DNA of 28,686 nt from an uncultured Collinsella sp. (GTDB lineage: Bacteria > Actinomycetota > Coriobacteriia > Coriobacteriales > Coriobacteriaceae). The stretch spans positions 1-28,686 of the forward strand of contig CAUDAE010000009.1 in assembly GCA_958447445.1 (NCBI GenBank), written 5' to 3'. A program made the position numbers and the translations under genes. The notes beneath the pieces are model-generated. The model worked only from the letters and a program-made list of their open reading frames with translations. It was not told the DNA's origin and ran no database searches. This document shows positions 1 through 8,500 of this stretch, piece after piece. Position 1 is the stretch's first letter; each line of letters starts with the position of its first letter.

Positions 1-59
1 GATGCCTCATTTCTATGCAAATACCAATAGGATTTATGCAAGATTGAGATTGTAAACCG

Positions 60-126
60 TGCACGTGCACAAAACCGGTGCGGGGACGTCTGGAGGCGGC
101 TCGGCTCCTGGGGCATTGCACGTGCA
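60..126. promoter_or_regulatory. Twin TGCACGTGCA palindromes upstream of the M42 peptidase gene
   Basis: The 10-bp perfect palindrome TGCACGTGCA occurs at 60-69 and again at 117-126, 57 bases apart start to start. The first copy sits in a longer palindrome, GTGCACGTGCAC. Further upstream TATGCAA occurs twice, at 14-20 and 35-41, 21 bases apart. A -10-like TAAAAT is at 134-139, with no convincing -35 box. Paired identical palindromes ahead of a gene suggest operator sites for a dimeric regulator; the regulator is unknown. The rest of 1-169 shows nothing else recognisable. Confidence 0.35.
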
Positions 127-175
127 GAACGGTTAAAATCGGGACTCGGTCTTAGTTTTACTTGGAAGGATGCAT

Positions 176-1219
176 ATGACTTCTAATATTGATGCTTCTC
201 TAGAGGAGACGCTCTTCTATATCGCAGGACAGCTTAAGACGCTGACTTCTATTGCTTCGCCTACCGGCTATACCCGTGCGGCGACTGATTATCTGATGGA
301 GACCCTGCGCGATATGGGGTTTGGGCCTGAGCGTTCTAATAAGGGTAACGTGCTCGTTGAGCTTGGCGGCGAGGGCGAGCCGCTCGTACTGGCGAGCCAT
401 GTCGATACCCTAGGCGCCATGGTGCGTTCCATTAAGGACAATGGCCGCCTGCGCCCCACGACGCTCGGTGGGCATCAGTGGTCTACGGCCGATGGCGAGA
501 ACTGCACCGTCTACACGCGCGACGGCAATGTCTACACGGGCGTGGTTCTTAACACCGAGCCTTCGGCGCACGTGGCCGACGAGCCGGTCAAGACCATCGA
601 GAAGAACATGGAGATCTTGCTCGACGAGAACGTCGACAGCAAGGACGATGTGCTCGAGCTGGGTATTCAGACCGGCGACATCATCGCTATGGATCCTCGC
701 ACGACGGTGACGGAGAGCGGCTACATTAAGAGCCGCTTCCTGGATGACAAGCTATCGGCCGCCATTTTGTTGGGCTTGGCGCGTGCCGTCGCCGCTGGCG
801 AGGTGACGCTTTCGCGTAAGGTTTCGCTGCTCTTTACCGTGTACGAGGAGGTGGGCCACGGCGGCGCCTTCGTGCCGGCCGACACGCGCGAGATGATCAG
901 CGTTGACATGGGCTGCGTGGGCGACGACCTAGGCTGCACCGAGCACATGGTGTCGATCTGCGCCAAGGATTCGGGCGGTCCGTACAACTACGACCTGGTG
1001 ACGGCGCTGTCCAATATCGCGCGCGAGCTTGAGCTCGATTACGCCATCGATGTGTATCCGCACTACGGCTCGGACGTTGAGGCCACGCTCTCGGCCGGCT
1101 ACGACATCCGTCACGGCCTGATCGGCCCCGGCGTGTACGCGAGCCACAACTACGAGCGCAGCCACATGGACGGCGTGCGCAACACCTTCGAGCTCGTCCG
1201 CGCCTACGTACAGCGCTAG
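176..1219 (+). CDS. M42 family metallopeptidase (deblocking aminopeptidase-like)
   Basis: Predicted cytoplasmic co-catalytic-metal aminopeptidase of family M42 (glutamyl aminopeptidase/endoglucanase M type), trimming short peptides. Counting from the upstream ATG at 170, metal-ligand motifs are in family order: SHVDT (H77, D79), the bridging Asp in FLDDK (D192/D193), the catalytic glutamates in YEEVG (E226, E227), SVDMG (D246) and a C-terminal His in ERSHMDG (H332). Length, about 347 residues, is normal. I prefer the ATG at 176: the Shine-Dalgarno GGAAGG at 164-169 directly abuts the ATG at 170 but lies six bases before 176. There is no signal peptide. The gene stands alone, followed by a hairpin and a palindromic repeat. 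Family assignment is firm; substrate specificity cannot be read. Confidence 0.9.
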   Translation: MTSNIDASLEETLFYIAGQLKTLTSIASPTGYTRAATDYLMETLRDMGFGPERSNKGNVLVELGGEGEPLVLASHVDTLGAMVRSIKDNGRLRPTTLGGHQWSTADGENCTVYTRDGNVYTGVVLNTEPSAHVADEPVKTIEKNMEILLDENVDSKDDVLELGIQTGDIIAMDPRTTVTESGYIKSRFLDDKLSAAILLGLARAVAAGEVTLSRKVSLLFTVYEEVGHGGAFVPADTREMISVDMGCVGDDLGCTEHMVSICAKDSGGPYNYDLVTALSNIARELELDYAIDVYPHYGSDVEATLSAGYDIRHGLIGPGVYASHNYERSHMDGVRNTFELVRAYVQR

Positions 1220-1227
1220 CGATGCAG

Positions 1228-1263
1228 CGGCCTCGGCTGATACGGCAGTACCGACCGAGGCCG
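1228..1263 (+). terminator. Hairpin after the M42 gene, probable terminator
   Basis: CGGCCTCGG at 1228-1236 pairs perfectly with CCGAGGCCG at 1255-1263, leaving an 18-base loop, nine bases after the stop codon. It is followed by TCCTCTCT rather than a clean T run, so it is a plausible but not ideal intrinsic terminator. Confidence 0.45.
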
Positions 1264-1270
1264 TCCTCTC

Positions 1271-1341
1271 TAAGTTGCGGTGAAATAGGGACTGTTTGGC
1301 GGTTTTAAACGCTTAAACAGTCCCTATTTCACCGCAATTTA
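1271..1341. repeat. Long palindromic intergenic repeat, copy 1
   Basis: Two perfectly complementary 23-base arms lie at 1275-1297 (begins TTGCGGTGAAATAGGGAC) and 1315-1337, around a 17-base loop. The pairing continues outward to 1271 and 1341 through one G-T pair. It sits between convergent genes, 15 bases beyond the mnmA stop. No T run follows either arm, so it is not a classical terminator. A second, diverged copy in inverted orientation lies at 12319-12380, which makes this a dispersed element and not a chance hairpin. Function is unknown; REP-like or MITE-like elements are the nearest described categories. Confidence 0.85.
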
Positions 1342-1355
1342 TGAAGGGGATGGGG

Positions 1356-2456
1356 CTACTTAAGTGCGCCGGTCACCGTGCCGCCGCCGAGGACGATGTC
1401 GCCGCGGTAGATAACAACTGCTTGGCCGGGGGCGATGGCTCGCTGCGGCTCGTCAAAAGTCAGTAGCATTTGTCCGTCGGCGCCACGTGTAAGGGTCGCT
1501 GCCTGGTTCTTTTGACGGTAGCGGTACTTGGCGCCCACGCGAATGCCACCGGCATCGAGCTCTGCCTCCATGCGGTCGGCAGGGGCGCTCCAGATCCAGT
1601 CATTGGCCGTGAGCGCTGCGGCCGTCAGGTCCTCGGCCTCGCCCAGATGCACAATGTTGTTGGCGGCATCGACGCCCGTTACGTACACGGGATGCGCCAT
1701 CGCGACGCCCAGGCCCTTGCGCTGGCCAATGGTGTAGCGCAGCGCGCCGTTGTGGCGCCCGACTACACTGCCGTCGCGCCACACAATGTCGCCCGGTGCG
1801 GCGGGATGTCCGCAGCGGCGCTCGATATAGCCCGCGTAGTCGCCGTCCGCGATAAAGCAGATGTCCTCGCTCTCGGCCTTCTTGGCGTTGATGAAGCCCT
1901 GCTCGGCGGCAATGCGGCGCACGTCGCGCTCTTTGTCCAGCCCAGCCAGCGGAAAGATCGTGCGTGCCAGACGCTCCTGCGTGAGCGAATACAAAAAGTA
2001 GCTTTGGTCCTTCTTGGGGTCCTCGCCACGGTGCAGCCGCCAGGTGCCGTCGGACGCCTGGCTCGTTTTGGCGTAGTGACCTGTGGCGATGTAGTCGCAG
2101 CCCATGTCGAGTGCCGCATCGAGCAGCGCGCCAAACTTAATATGGCGGTTGCAGATGATGCACGGATTGGGCGTCAACCCTTCCTGGTAGGCAGTCACGA
2201 AGCGCTCGATAACGTTGCGGTCGAAGGTCTGCTGCAGGTCGAGCACATGGTGGGGCATCCCCAGGCGCTCGGCGACAGCCTTTGCATCGGCGATGTCGCG
2301 GTCGACCTTACTCATGCCCGTGACGGGATCGGGCGCGGGGCAGGTGAGGCGCATGGTGGCGCCGACGCATTCGTAGCCCTGGCTTTTGAGCAGGTACGCG
2401 GTCACGCTGGAATCGACGCCGCCGCTCATGGCGACGAGCACGCGCTTGTTGTGCAT
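1356..2456 (-). CDS. mnmA: tRNA-specific 2-thiouridylase MnmA
   Basis: MnmA adenylates and then thiolates U34 of the tRNAs for Lys, Glu and Gln in the cytoplasm, using sulfur relayed from a cysteine desulfurase. The 366-residue product has the N-terminal PP-loop MSGGVDSS (10-17), the catalytic cysteine in NPCIICNRHIKFG (C102), and the persulfide-receiving cysteine in SEDICFI (C200). The tRNA-recognition sequence RGEDPKKDQSYFL lies between them, and a C-terminal beta-barrel region follows. Length matches the family. The ATG at 2456 has AAGGAG upstream at normal distance. cysK lies upstream on the same strand but a strong terminator separates them, so mnmA probably has its own promoter; a -10-like TACAAT reads on the minus strand at 2529-2534, overlapping the terminator's upstream edge. 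Cysteine from CysK is the ultimate sulfur source for this modification. Confidence 0.97.
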   Translation of the reverse strand: MHNKRVLVAMSGGVDSSVTAYLLKSQGYECVGATMRLTCPAPDPVTGMSKVDRDIADAKAVAERLGMPHHVLDLQQTFDRNVIERFVTAYQEGLTPNPCIICNRHIKFGALLDAALDMGCDYIATGHYAKTSQASDGTWRLHRGEDPKKDQSYFLYSLTQERLARTIFPLAGLDKERDVRRIAAEQGFINAKKAESEDICFIADGDYAGYIERRCGHPAAPGDIVWRDGSVVGRHNGALRYTIGQRKGLGVAMAHPVYVTGVDAANNIVHLGEAEDLTAAALTANDWIWSAPADRMEAELDAGGIRVGAKYRYRQKNQAATLTRGADGQMLLTFDEPQRAIAPGQAVVIYRGDIVLGGGTVTGALK

Positions 2457-2485
2457 GGGGAGGTTCTCCTTGGTGGCATGTGGCC

Positions 2486-2524
2486 AAAAAAGAAAAGCGG
2501 CGCGGGAGGCTGGTTCCGCGCCGC
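2486..2524 (-). terminator. Intrinsic terminator of cysK
   Basis: Read on the minus strand, GCGGCGCGG pairs with CCGCGCCGC (2516-2524 with 2497-2505) across a 10-base loop and is followed directly by TTTTCTTTTTT (2486-2496). This is a textbook Rho-independent terminator 114 bases after the cysK stop and just before the mnmA ribosome-binding site. Confidence 0.9.
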
Positions 2525-2637
2525 AGACATTGTAGCAAGTTCGGACGTCTCGTGGGACACCCTGATTGGATGGGCTCAGACTGCCGGGAGAGAGGAGACC
2601 GGCTCGTCCGTGGGCTCAACCTATGGGCGACAGGCCC

Positions 2638-3576
<939 letters not shown>

Positions 3577-3609
3577 GGTGAACCTCCAAAGTGTTCAAGT
3601 TGCTGGTTG

Positions 3610-3625
3610 CCGTGTGGTTTCACGG
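3610..3625 (-). other. Second hairpin in the cysK leader
   Basis: CCGTG at 3610-3614 pairs with CACGG at 3621-3625 across a 6-base loop, between the large dyad and the cysK ribosome-binding site. There is no T run, so it is not a terminator. Confidence 0.4.
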
Positions 3626-3634
3626 TGCGTGTAG

Positions 3635-3674
3635 CAGCTAAACCCATAAACCTTATAGGTTGTTCGTTTAGCTG
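3635..3674. promoter_or_regulatory. Nested dyad at the start of the cysK transcript (operator or leader hairpin)
   Basis: Outer arms CAGCTAAAC (3635-3643) and GTTTAGCTG (3666-3674) are perfect inverted repeats. Almost concentric inside them is the palindrome AACCTTATAGGTT (3649-3661, arms AACCT/AGGTT). The dyad begins about three bases after the predicted cysK transcription start. It could be a binding site for the divergent Rrf2 regulator acting as a roadblock, or an RNA hairpin in the leader. The structure is certain; the role is inferred. Confidence 0.55.
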
Positions 3675-3683
3675 TTGGGAAGC

Positions 3684-3712
3684 ATAGTAGACACTAAAGC
3701 CTAGTAATGCAA
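3684..3712 (-). promoter_or_regulatory. Predicted cysK promoter
   Basis: On the minus strand TTGCAT (3707-3712) is followed after exactly 17 bases by TACTAT (3684-3689), giving a start near 3677. An inverted repeat CCTA-N9-TAGG (3700-3716) overlaps the -35 box and is a second possible operator half-pair. Confidence 0.5.
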
Positions 3713-3787
3713 TAGGAAATAGAAGATTATTACGAGTCGATTAACCATCTTGACCGGAACGGGTATTTTCAAAGCCATTTTTTCGGC

Positions 3788-3793
3788 TAGAAT
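3788..3793 (+). promoter_or_regulatory. Possible -10 box of the Rrf2 regulator gene
   Basis: TAGAAT lies 37 bases before the start codon in an AT-rich stretch. The expected -35 position holds only a weak match, so this is tentative. Confidence 0.3.
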
Positions 3794-3829
3794 TTCAACG
3801 GACTAAAAGACCGAAAGGCAGCACTATAT

Positions 3830-4258
3830 ATGTTGGTTTCTACTAAGGGCAGGTACGCCCTGCGCGTTATGGTTGACCTGGCCGAGCACCAGGCGGCCGG
3901 TCGCATCCCGCTCAAAGAGATTGCGGCGCGACAGGGGATTTCCGAGAAATATCTCGAGAACATCTTGGCTACGCTCGTGCGCGCCAACATGCTCTCGGGC
4001 ATGCGCGGCAAGGGCGGCGGCTACGTGCTCACGCGCCCGCCCGAGCAGTACACGGTGGGCGAGATCTTGCGCCTGACCGAGGGCAGCTTGGCGCCGGTCG
4101 CCTGCCTGGATGGCGACTGCAAGGGTTGCTCGCGATCTGATGAGTGCCCCACGCTCGACGTGTGGAAGAACCTGGACAAGCTCATCAACGATTACCTCGA
4201 CGGCGTGACGCTCGATCAACTTGTCGCTCCCAACCATGGCTACGACTACGTCATCTAG
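3830..4258 (+). CDS. Rrf2 family transcriptional regulator (CymR/IscR-like)
   Basis: Dimeric winged-helix DNA-binding regulator of 142 residues, the usual Rrf2 length. The N-terminal STKGRYALRVMVDLA and the recognition region IAARQGISEKYLENIL (31-46), followed by the wing SGMRGKGGGYVL (56-67), are family hallmarks. The cofactor region has four cysteines, C92-x4-C97-x2-C100-x5-C106. IscR uses three cysteines for a 2Fe-2S cluster, whereas CymR of Bacillus lacks them, so a redox or Fe-S sensing role is possible. Divergent placement next to cysK points to cysteine metabolism as a target and to autoregulation from the shared 253-base spacer. AAAGG at 3814-3818 is the likely ribosome-binding site, slightly distant from the ATG. 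Confidence 0.9.
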   Translation: MLVSTKGRYALRVMVDLAEHQAAGRIPLKEIAARQGISEKYLENILATLVRANMLSGMRGKGGGYVLTRPPEQYTVGEILRLTEGSLAPVACLDGDCKGCSRSDECPTLDVWKNLDKLINDYLDGVTLDQLVAPNHGYDYVI

Positions 4259-4326
4259 CCCACCTGCCGTTTGGGGACGGGGTAGAAATGGTAGATTTTC
4301 TTGCCCTCTGAGACTTGACAAATAAG

Positions 4327-4362
4327 AAGGCCGCCCATTTTTGCGATGGGCGGCCTTCGTTT
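4327..4362. terminator. Bidirectional intrinsic terminator between convergent genes
   Basis: AAGGCCGCCCAT (4327-4338) pairs perfectly with ATGGGCGGCCTT (4346-4357) around a 7-base loop. CGTTTT follows on the plus strand, and CTTATTTG follows on the minus strand. It sits between the Rrf2 gene and the convergent small membrane-protein gene and probably serves both, better for the plus strand. Confidence 0.85.
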
Positions 4363-4398
4363 TGGGCTGTTGAGACGGACACGGTCGGAATGGCCGTT

Positions 4399-4764
4399 TT
4401 AGTCCTCGGCGATGCTGTCGAGGATGCTGCGCGTGATGGACACCAGGATGCTGCCCATAAAGGCCGAGCCAAAGCCGGCGATGGAGATGCCGACGCCCAA
4501 CAGGTTGACCGACAGGTAGCTGGCGAGCTCCAGCATAAAGCTGTTGAGCACGAGCTGGAAAATGCCGAGCGTAATGATCGTGAGCGGCAGCGAGATGACT
4601 GTGAGGAACGGTTTGACGAACGAATCGACGATGTTGAGAAACAGTCCCACAAAGGCAAAACAGACCCAGGCCTCGGCAAAGCCGAAGGGTTGGATACCGG
4701 GGACGAGGAACGTGGCGATCGCGATGGCGATCGAGGTGAAGAGCCAGTTAAGCATAAAGCGCAT
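4399..4764 (-). CDS. Small membrane protein of the phage holin 4 superfamily (PF04020-like)
   Basis: A 121-residue integral membrane protein with four hydrophobic segments, roughly residues 5-25, 31-52, 56-77 and 87-110. The composition and the motifs NIVDSFVKPFLTVISLPLTI and LGIFQLVLNSFMLELASY are typical of the widespread chromosomal family named after mycobacterial phage holins. Despite the name, most members are housekeeping membrane proteins of unknown function, and no phage genes are nearby. AAAGGA precedes the ATG by eight bases, supporting this start. It is transcribed alone toward the bidirectional terminator. Confidence 0.85.
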   Translation of the reverse strand: MRFMLNWLFTSIAIAIATFLVPGIQPFGFAEAWVCFAFVGLFLNIVDSFVKPFLTVISLPLTIITLGIFQLVLNSFMLELASYLSVNLLGVGISIAGFGSAFMGSILVSITRSILDSIAED

Positions 4765-4952
4765 GGCGTGAATCCTTTCTTGCGCCGGGGTTGCTGGCGT
4801 CGCGTGAAGCGGCTTGCGGCGGCGACTTGGATGGTTACGCGGACGCGCCGCGGTGTTTGGGCGCCCATTGTCTCAAATATTCGTGGAGCTTACGTGCGCA
4901 TTCGGTTTCTAAACGGCGTTCGTCCTGAAAAACGTGCCGCTGACAGAGAGTC

Positions 4953-4983
4953 TTGTCACTTTAGTTTGGTGGTGTGCTACACT
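4953..4983 (+). promoter_or_regulatory. Predicted promoter of the yerC-like gene
   Basis: TTGTCA (4953-4958) is followed after 19 bases by TACACT (4978-4983), which carries the extended -10 element TG-C immediately in front. The spacing is long, but the extended -10 compensates. The predicted start is near 4990, giving a leader of about 100 bases. Confidence 0.4.
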
Positions 4984-4988
4984 GCTAC

Positions 4989-5041
4989 GGGCAAAAGCCA
5001 CAGGCGTTGCCCTATTGCATAGAACGGGCGAACGATGCCCG
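4989..5041 (+). other. Two-hairpin leader of the yerC-like gene
   Basis: Hairpin one: GGGCAA (4989-4994) pairs with TTGCCC (5007-5012), and inside it GCC (4997-4999) pairs with GGC (5003-5005). Hairpin two: CGGGC (5025-5029) pairs with GCCCG (5037-5041). The first starts at the predicted transcription start. Neither has a T run. They may be leader RNA structure or operator dyads for autoregulation. Confidence 0.4.
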
Positions 5042-5088
5042 ATGTCAGTATCAACTTCGATGCCTTTTGGCGGGTTTGGCGGTGATCG

Positions 5089-5388
5089 ATGAATATCGAG
5101 AACATGTTTGACAAGCCTGATGTCAAGCAGCTGGTCCACGCATTTAGTCTTTTGGATGACGAGAAGGATATCCAGGCGTTTTTGACCGATATCTGCACGC
5201 CGCGCGAGATTTGCGACCTTTCTCAGCGTTTGCAGGTTGCGCGCTATTTGGACGAGGGCGAGCCTTATGTTGAGGTTCAGGCCCGCACCGGCGCATCGTC
5301 CACCACGGTGAGCCGCGTTTCAAAGGCGCTGAACGGCGAGTACGGTGGCTACCGCAAGATCCTCATTAAGTTGGAGGATGGCGAGTAA
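5089..5388 (+). CDS. YerC/YecD family TrpR-related DNA-binding protein
   Basis: A 99-residue all-helical protein of the TrpR superfamily, YerC/YecD branch. The helix-turn-helix spans about residues 42-86: CTPREICDLSQRLQVARYL forms the first part and GASSTTVSRVSKAL is the recognition helix region. Length equals the family norm. Unlike TrpR itself, ligand and target of YerC proteins are poorly defined. The gene is monocistronic, with its own predicted promoter, a structured 100-base leader and an intrinsic terminator. The ribosome-binding site before the ATG is weak (GGCGGTGAT), which would suit translational control by the leader, but this is inference. Confidence 0.88.
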   Translation: MNIENMFDKPDVKQLVHAFSLLDDEKDIQAFLTDICTPREICDLSQRLQVARYLDEGEPYVEVQARTGASSTTVSRVSKALNGEYGGYRKILIKLEDGE

Positions 5389-5411
5389 GCTGCGCCAAAA
5401 ACGAATTGTGC

Positions 5412-5438
5412 AAAACCGCTCCTCCGGGGGCGGTTTTT
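5412..5438 (+). terminator. Intrinsic terminator after the yerC-like gene
   Basis: AAAACCGC (5412-5419) pairs with GCGGTTTT (5430-5437), extended inward by C-G pairs at 5421-5428 and 5422-5427, and ends in TTTTT. It is a strong intrinsic terminator 23 bases after the stop. Confidence 0.9.
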
Positions 5439-5571
5439 ATATGCCCGCAATCGGCTGGTTCGTTGGGGCCAAGTTGCTTTGTACCAAAAGATGGAGCTGC
5501 GGTGGCAATGTGTCCGCTTGGGCGGGTAGGATGGATGCATTGATTATTGCGAGCAGTTTGAGCGGAGGACC

Positions 5572-8500
5572 ATGCCTGTTCGAATCTATACCACCATTGC
5601 CGGCACGGATTTGAGCGATGCCGAGTCGGCACTGCTTGCCGACCTTATTGCCCGCCGCGGGCGTGCCGTGCTGCTGGCACCAACGTTCGCCGAGCTCGAC
5701 CTGTGCCGTCATGATGCGGCGGAAGCCGGGGCTTCGCTGGGTATCGACTACAAGACACCTTCGTCATGGCTTCGCTCGCTTTGGGAGCTTTTGGGCGACG
5801 GGCGCGATTTCGTCGACAACCTGCAACGCCAGATGCTGTTTTCGGATATGATTGCCCGCCGCGACGATGCCGACCTGCAGCCGCTTTCGCGTAGCCAGGG
5901 CACGGTGCGCATGCTCGCGCGCATGGCTCGCGATGTGCTTCCGGGTGTGGCGGGGACAGGTGCCGAGCGTTGCTGCGACAACGTTTGCAAGCCCAAGCCC
6001 AAAAGCGACGCCGAGGCTCGCGTGTTTGAACTTTTGTGCGCCTATGCGTGCGGCTTGGACCGTCGAGATATGGTCGAGCCCTGCGAGGCAGCTGACATTA
6101 TGGCCGGCGCTTTGACCGACAGCCTGCCGGCGTGCGCCCGCGCCGTTTGCGTGCGCGGCGTCACATCATTTACGTATAGCCTGCTCGAGCTGCTGTCCGC
6201 CGTGGCAAACAACGGGGGAGAGGTTGTCGTGCTGCTCGCCCGCGAGCAAGCGGCGATGCGTGAGGAGCTGGCCACGGCCCTTGATACCCGCGGTGTGCTG
6301 TTTGAGGTTGCACCGCTGGACGAGGATGCTGGCGCTCCCGCGACTGCTCCAAAGTCCGTCGCACGTCCTGCCTTTGTGGAAGTCGCCGGCCCCCATGCTC
6401 GTGCCCGTGTCTATGCGGACGTCATCGATAAGATGGTGAAAGCGCACAAGGAGTCCAAGGTCAACGATGCCGCCTCCGCGCCCGCCGATCCCGTGCGCGT
6501 GCTCGTTGTTTCTGCCCGGGCACCCCAGCTGTTCGGTGAGCTCGCCGCCCGTTTGGCGGCGCGTCACATTGCGGCCGAGACGACTGAGTTCACGGCGTTT
6601 TCTCAATCCATTGTGGGCAGGCAGTTCACGGCGCTCGCCAACCTGATCGAGCGTATGAAAGCCGCCGACGAGGGCACTGCTTCCAAGACTGAGTGGTGGC
6701 CCGCGCCGGAGCTTACCGACTGGATCTACAGTCCGCTTTCGGGCGCTGATGCCGTCAATGCCCGTACCTTCGATAAGAATATGCGTCTCTCGCGCAGCAA
6801 GACTACCGCGGGCGTCAAGAGCCTGCTGCAGAGCGTTCAGGGCCAGGTGAGGGGCGCGCGCAAGGCGACGAGCGACGATAACTGGTTTAAGAACGTACCG
6901 TGTGTGGTCTCGGACGTGTTCCAGGCGCTGTGGCGTGACAAGCCCGTGACGGCGCTTAAGGCCATGCTTGCCGTTGCCGAGGCGTTGCCCGATCGCGCTC
7001 TAGGCGGCCTTGACGGCCAGGCCCGTCGCCAGGCAGAGACGGCTTTGCTGCGCCATGCCATCGACATCCTTATGAACGATGCTCGCGCGCTCGACGTGTC
7101 GCAGGCCGCGACCGTGCCGGTTCTCGACGGCGTTCGAACCAAGGTGGACAAGCGCAGTACCGCCTACGATTACGAGACCTATGAGGTCGATCGCACACCA
7201 CGAGCACAAGTGCGCTTCGCGTCGCTTGCCGATGCGTCGGTTCTTCGCCCTGGCAGCTACGATGCCGTGCTGTTTGCCGATGTCGACCTGGACAGCTATC
7301 CGCTTTCGCACGAAGAGGGCCCGCTTGCCACGTTGACAGCCGAGCTGCGCCGCGACGGCGTGTCTTTGGAGCCCGCTGCCCTGCTGCGCGTGCGCTTTGG
7401 CCGTGCGATGCAGGCGGCGAGCGGTCCGGTCGCGCTCGCCCGTGTGACGCACGATCGCCAGGCACGCGAGTGCTACCCGGCAGCCGTATGGACCGAGCTG
7501 TGGGCACATGCCGAGGCCGCTGGCGCTGCCAAGCCCATGCGCGTGGGCGAGGGCGATATCATCGCCGACTTTGATCCCGCGGCAGGTGAAGGCCTCAAGC
7601 GCGAGCGCGTGACCTGTGAAGCCCCTCAGCATCTGAGTGCCGAGGCCGTGCCGTATTTGGTCCTGCGCCGTCGCGATGGCGAGGGTGAGGACGCGCCGCT
7701 CGTGCCGCGTCTGACGTCCGCCTCGCAGATCGAGGCCTATTCGACCTGCCCGCTATGCTGGTTCGTCTCGTACCGCGTGAAGCCCCAGTCGATCGACGCG
7801 GGCTTTGGCAACATGGAAAAGGGCAACTTTGTCCACGACGTGCTGGAGCATCTGCATGCCCGTCTGCCCCAAGAGGGCATGGAGCGCGTGACGCCCGAGA
7901 ATCTGCCGCGCGCACAGGAGCTGCTGCACGAGGTCTTTGACGAGACGTTGGCCGAGCACGCCGGCAAGCGCGGCACGGAGGGCCCGCTGGTGCCGCTCTC
8001 TGCGGTGGAGGAACGCCAGGTGGCCGAGATCTTGCCGCAGCTGGAGGGTGTGCTTGCCTACGAGTCCGAGGCACTTGCCCCCTTTGCCCCGCGCTACCTG
8101 GAGTTCGCCTTCAACGAGCTCAAGGTCGAGTATGCCGGTTGGCCGCTTGGCGGGCGCATCGACCGCGTGGACGTGGACGCCGAGAATCGTGCCGTGGTGA
8201 TCGACTACAAGCATCGCACGGGCGTTGAGGAGTTTAAGCTCGCCGACCCCACGGTGCGCGACGAGGAATCGGGCACGGCGCCCATCGACGATCCGCGCTG
8301 GTTGCCACCACATACCCAAACGCTCATCTACGCCCAGGCCATGCGCCGGGCGCTGGATTTGGACACCCGCGCGGCGCTCTACTTTTCGACCAAGGGTGGC
8401 AAGCCGGCGTTGCGCGGTGCCGCGAGCGCCGAGCTGCTCGAGGAAGAGCGCGGCGACGGTCGCATCCCGGGCCTTAAGAAAGGTTTCTCCGGCGAGGGTG

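Larger units (their letters stand above)
4765..5088. other. 324-base intergenic region between divergent genes
   Basis: This spacer separates the membrane-protein gene (minus) from the YerC-like gene (plus). The right third holds a predicted promoter and two hairpins, listed separately. The left part, 4765-4940, has an AT-rich patch around 4876-4890 that could carry the minus-strand promoter, but no convincing -35/-10 pair. I see no small ORF with a good ribosome-binding site and no RNA gene. Confidence 0.5.

Noticed and set aside
1275..1337. Palindromic repeat as an ordinary bidirectional terminator
   Set aside because: No T run follows either arm, and a related copy occurs elsewhere between co-directional genes, so a dispersed repeat is the better description. 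A secondary terminating effect is still possible.
4265..4300. G-rich stretch with TTTGGGGACGGGG as a possible repeat fragment
   Set aside because: It vaguely recalls the intergenic repeats, but I find no matching second copy in the window and no inverted arm.
4399..4764. Holin-like gene as a sign of a prophage
   Set aside because: The family is common on bacterial chromosomes, no other phage genes are present, and base composition matches the neighbours.
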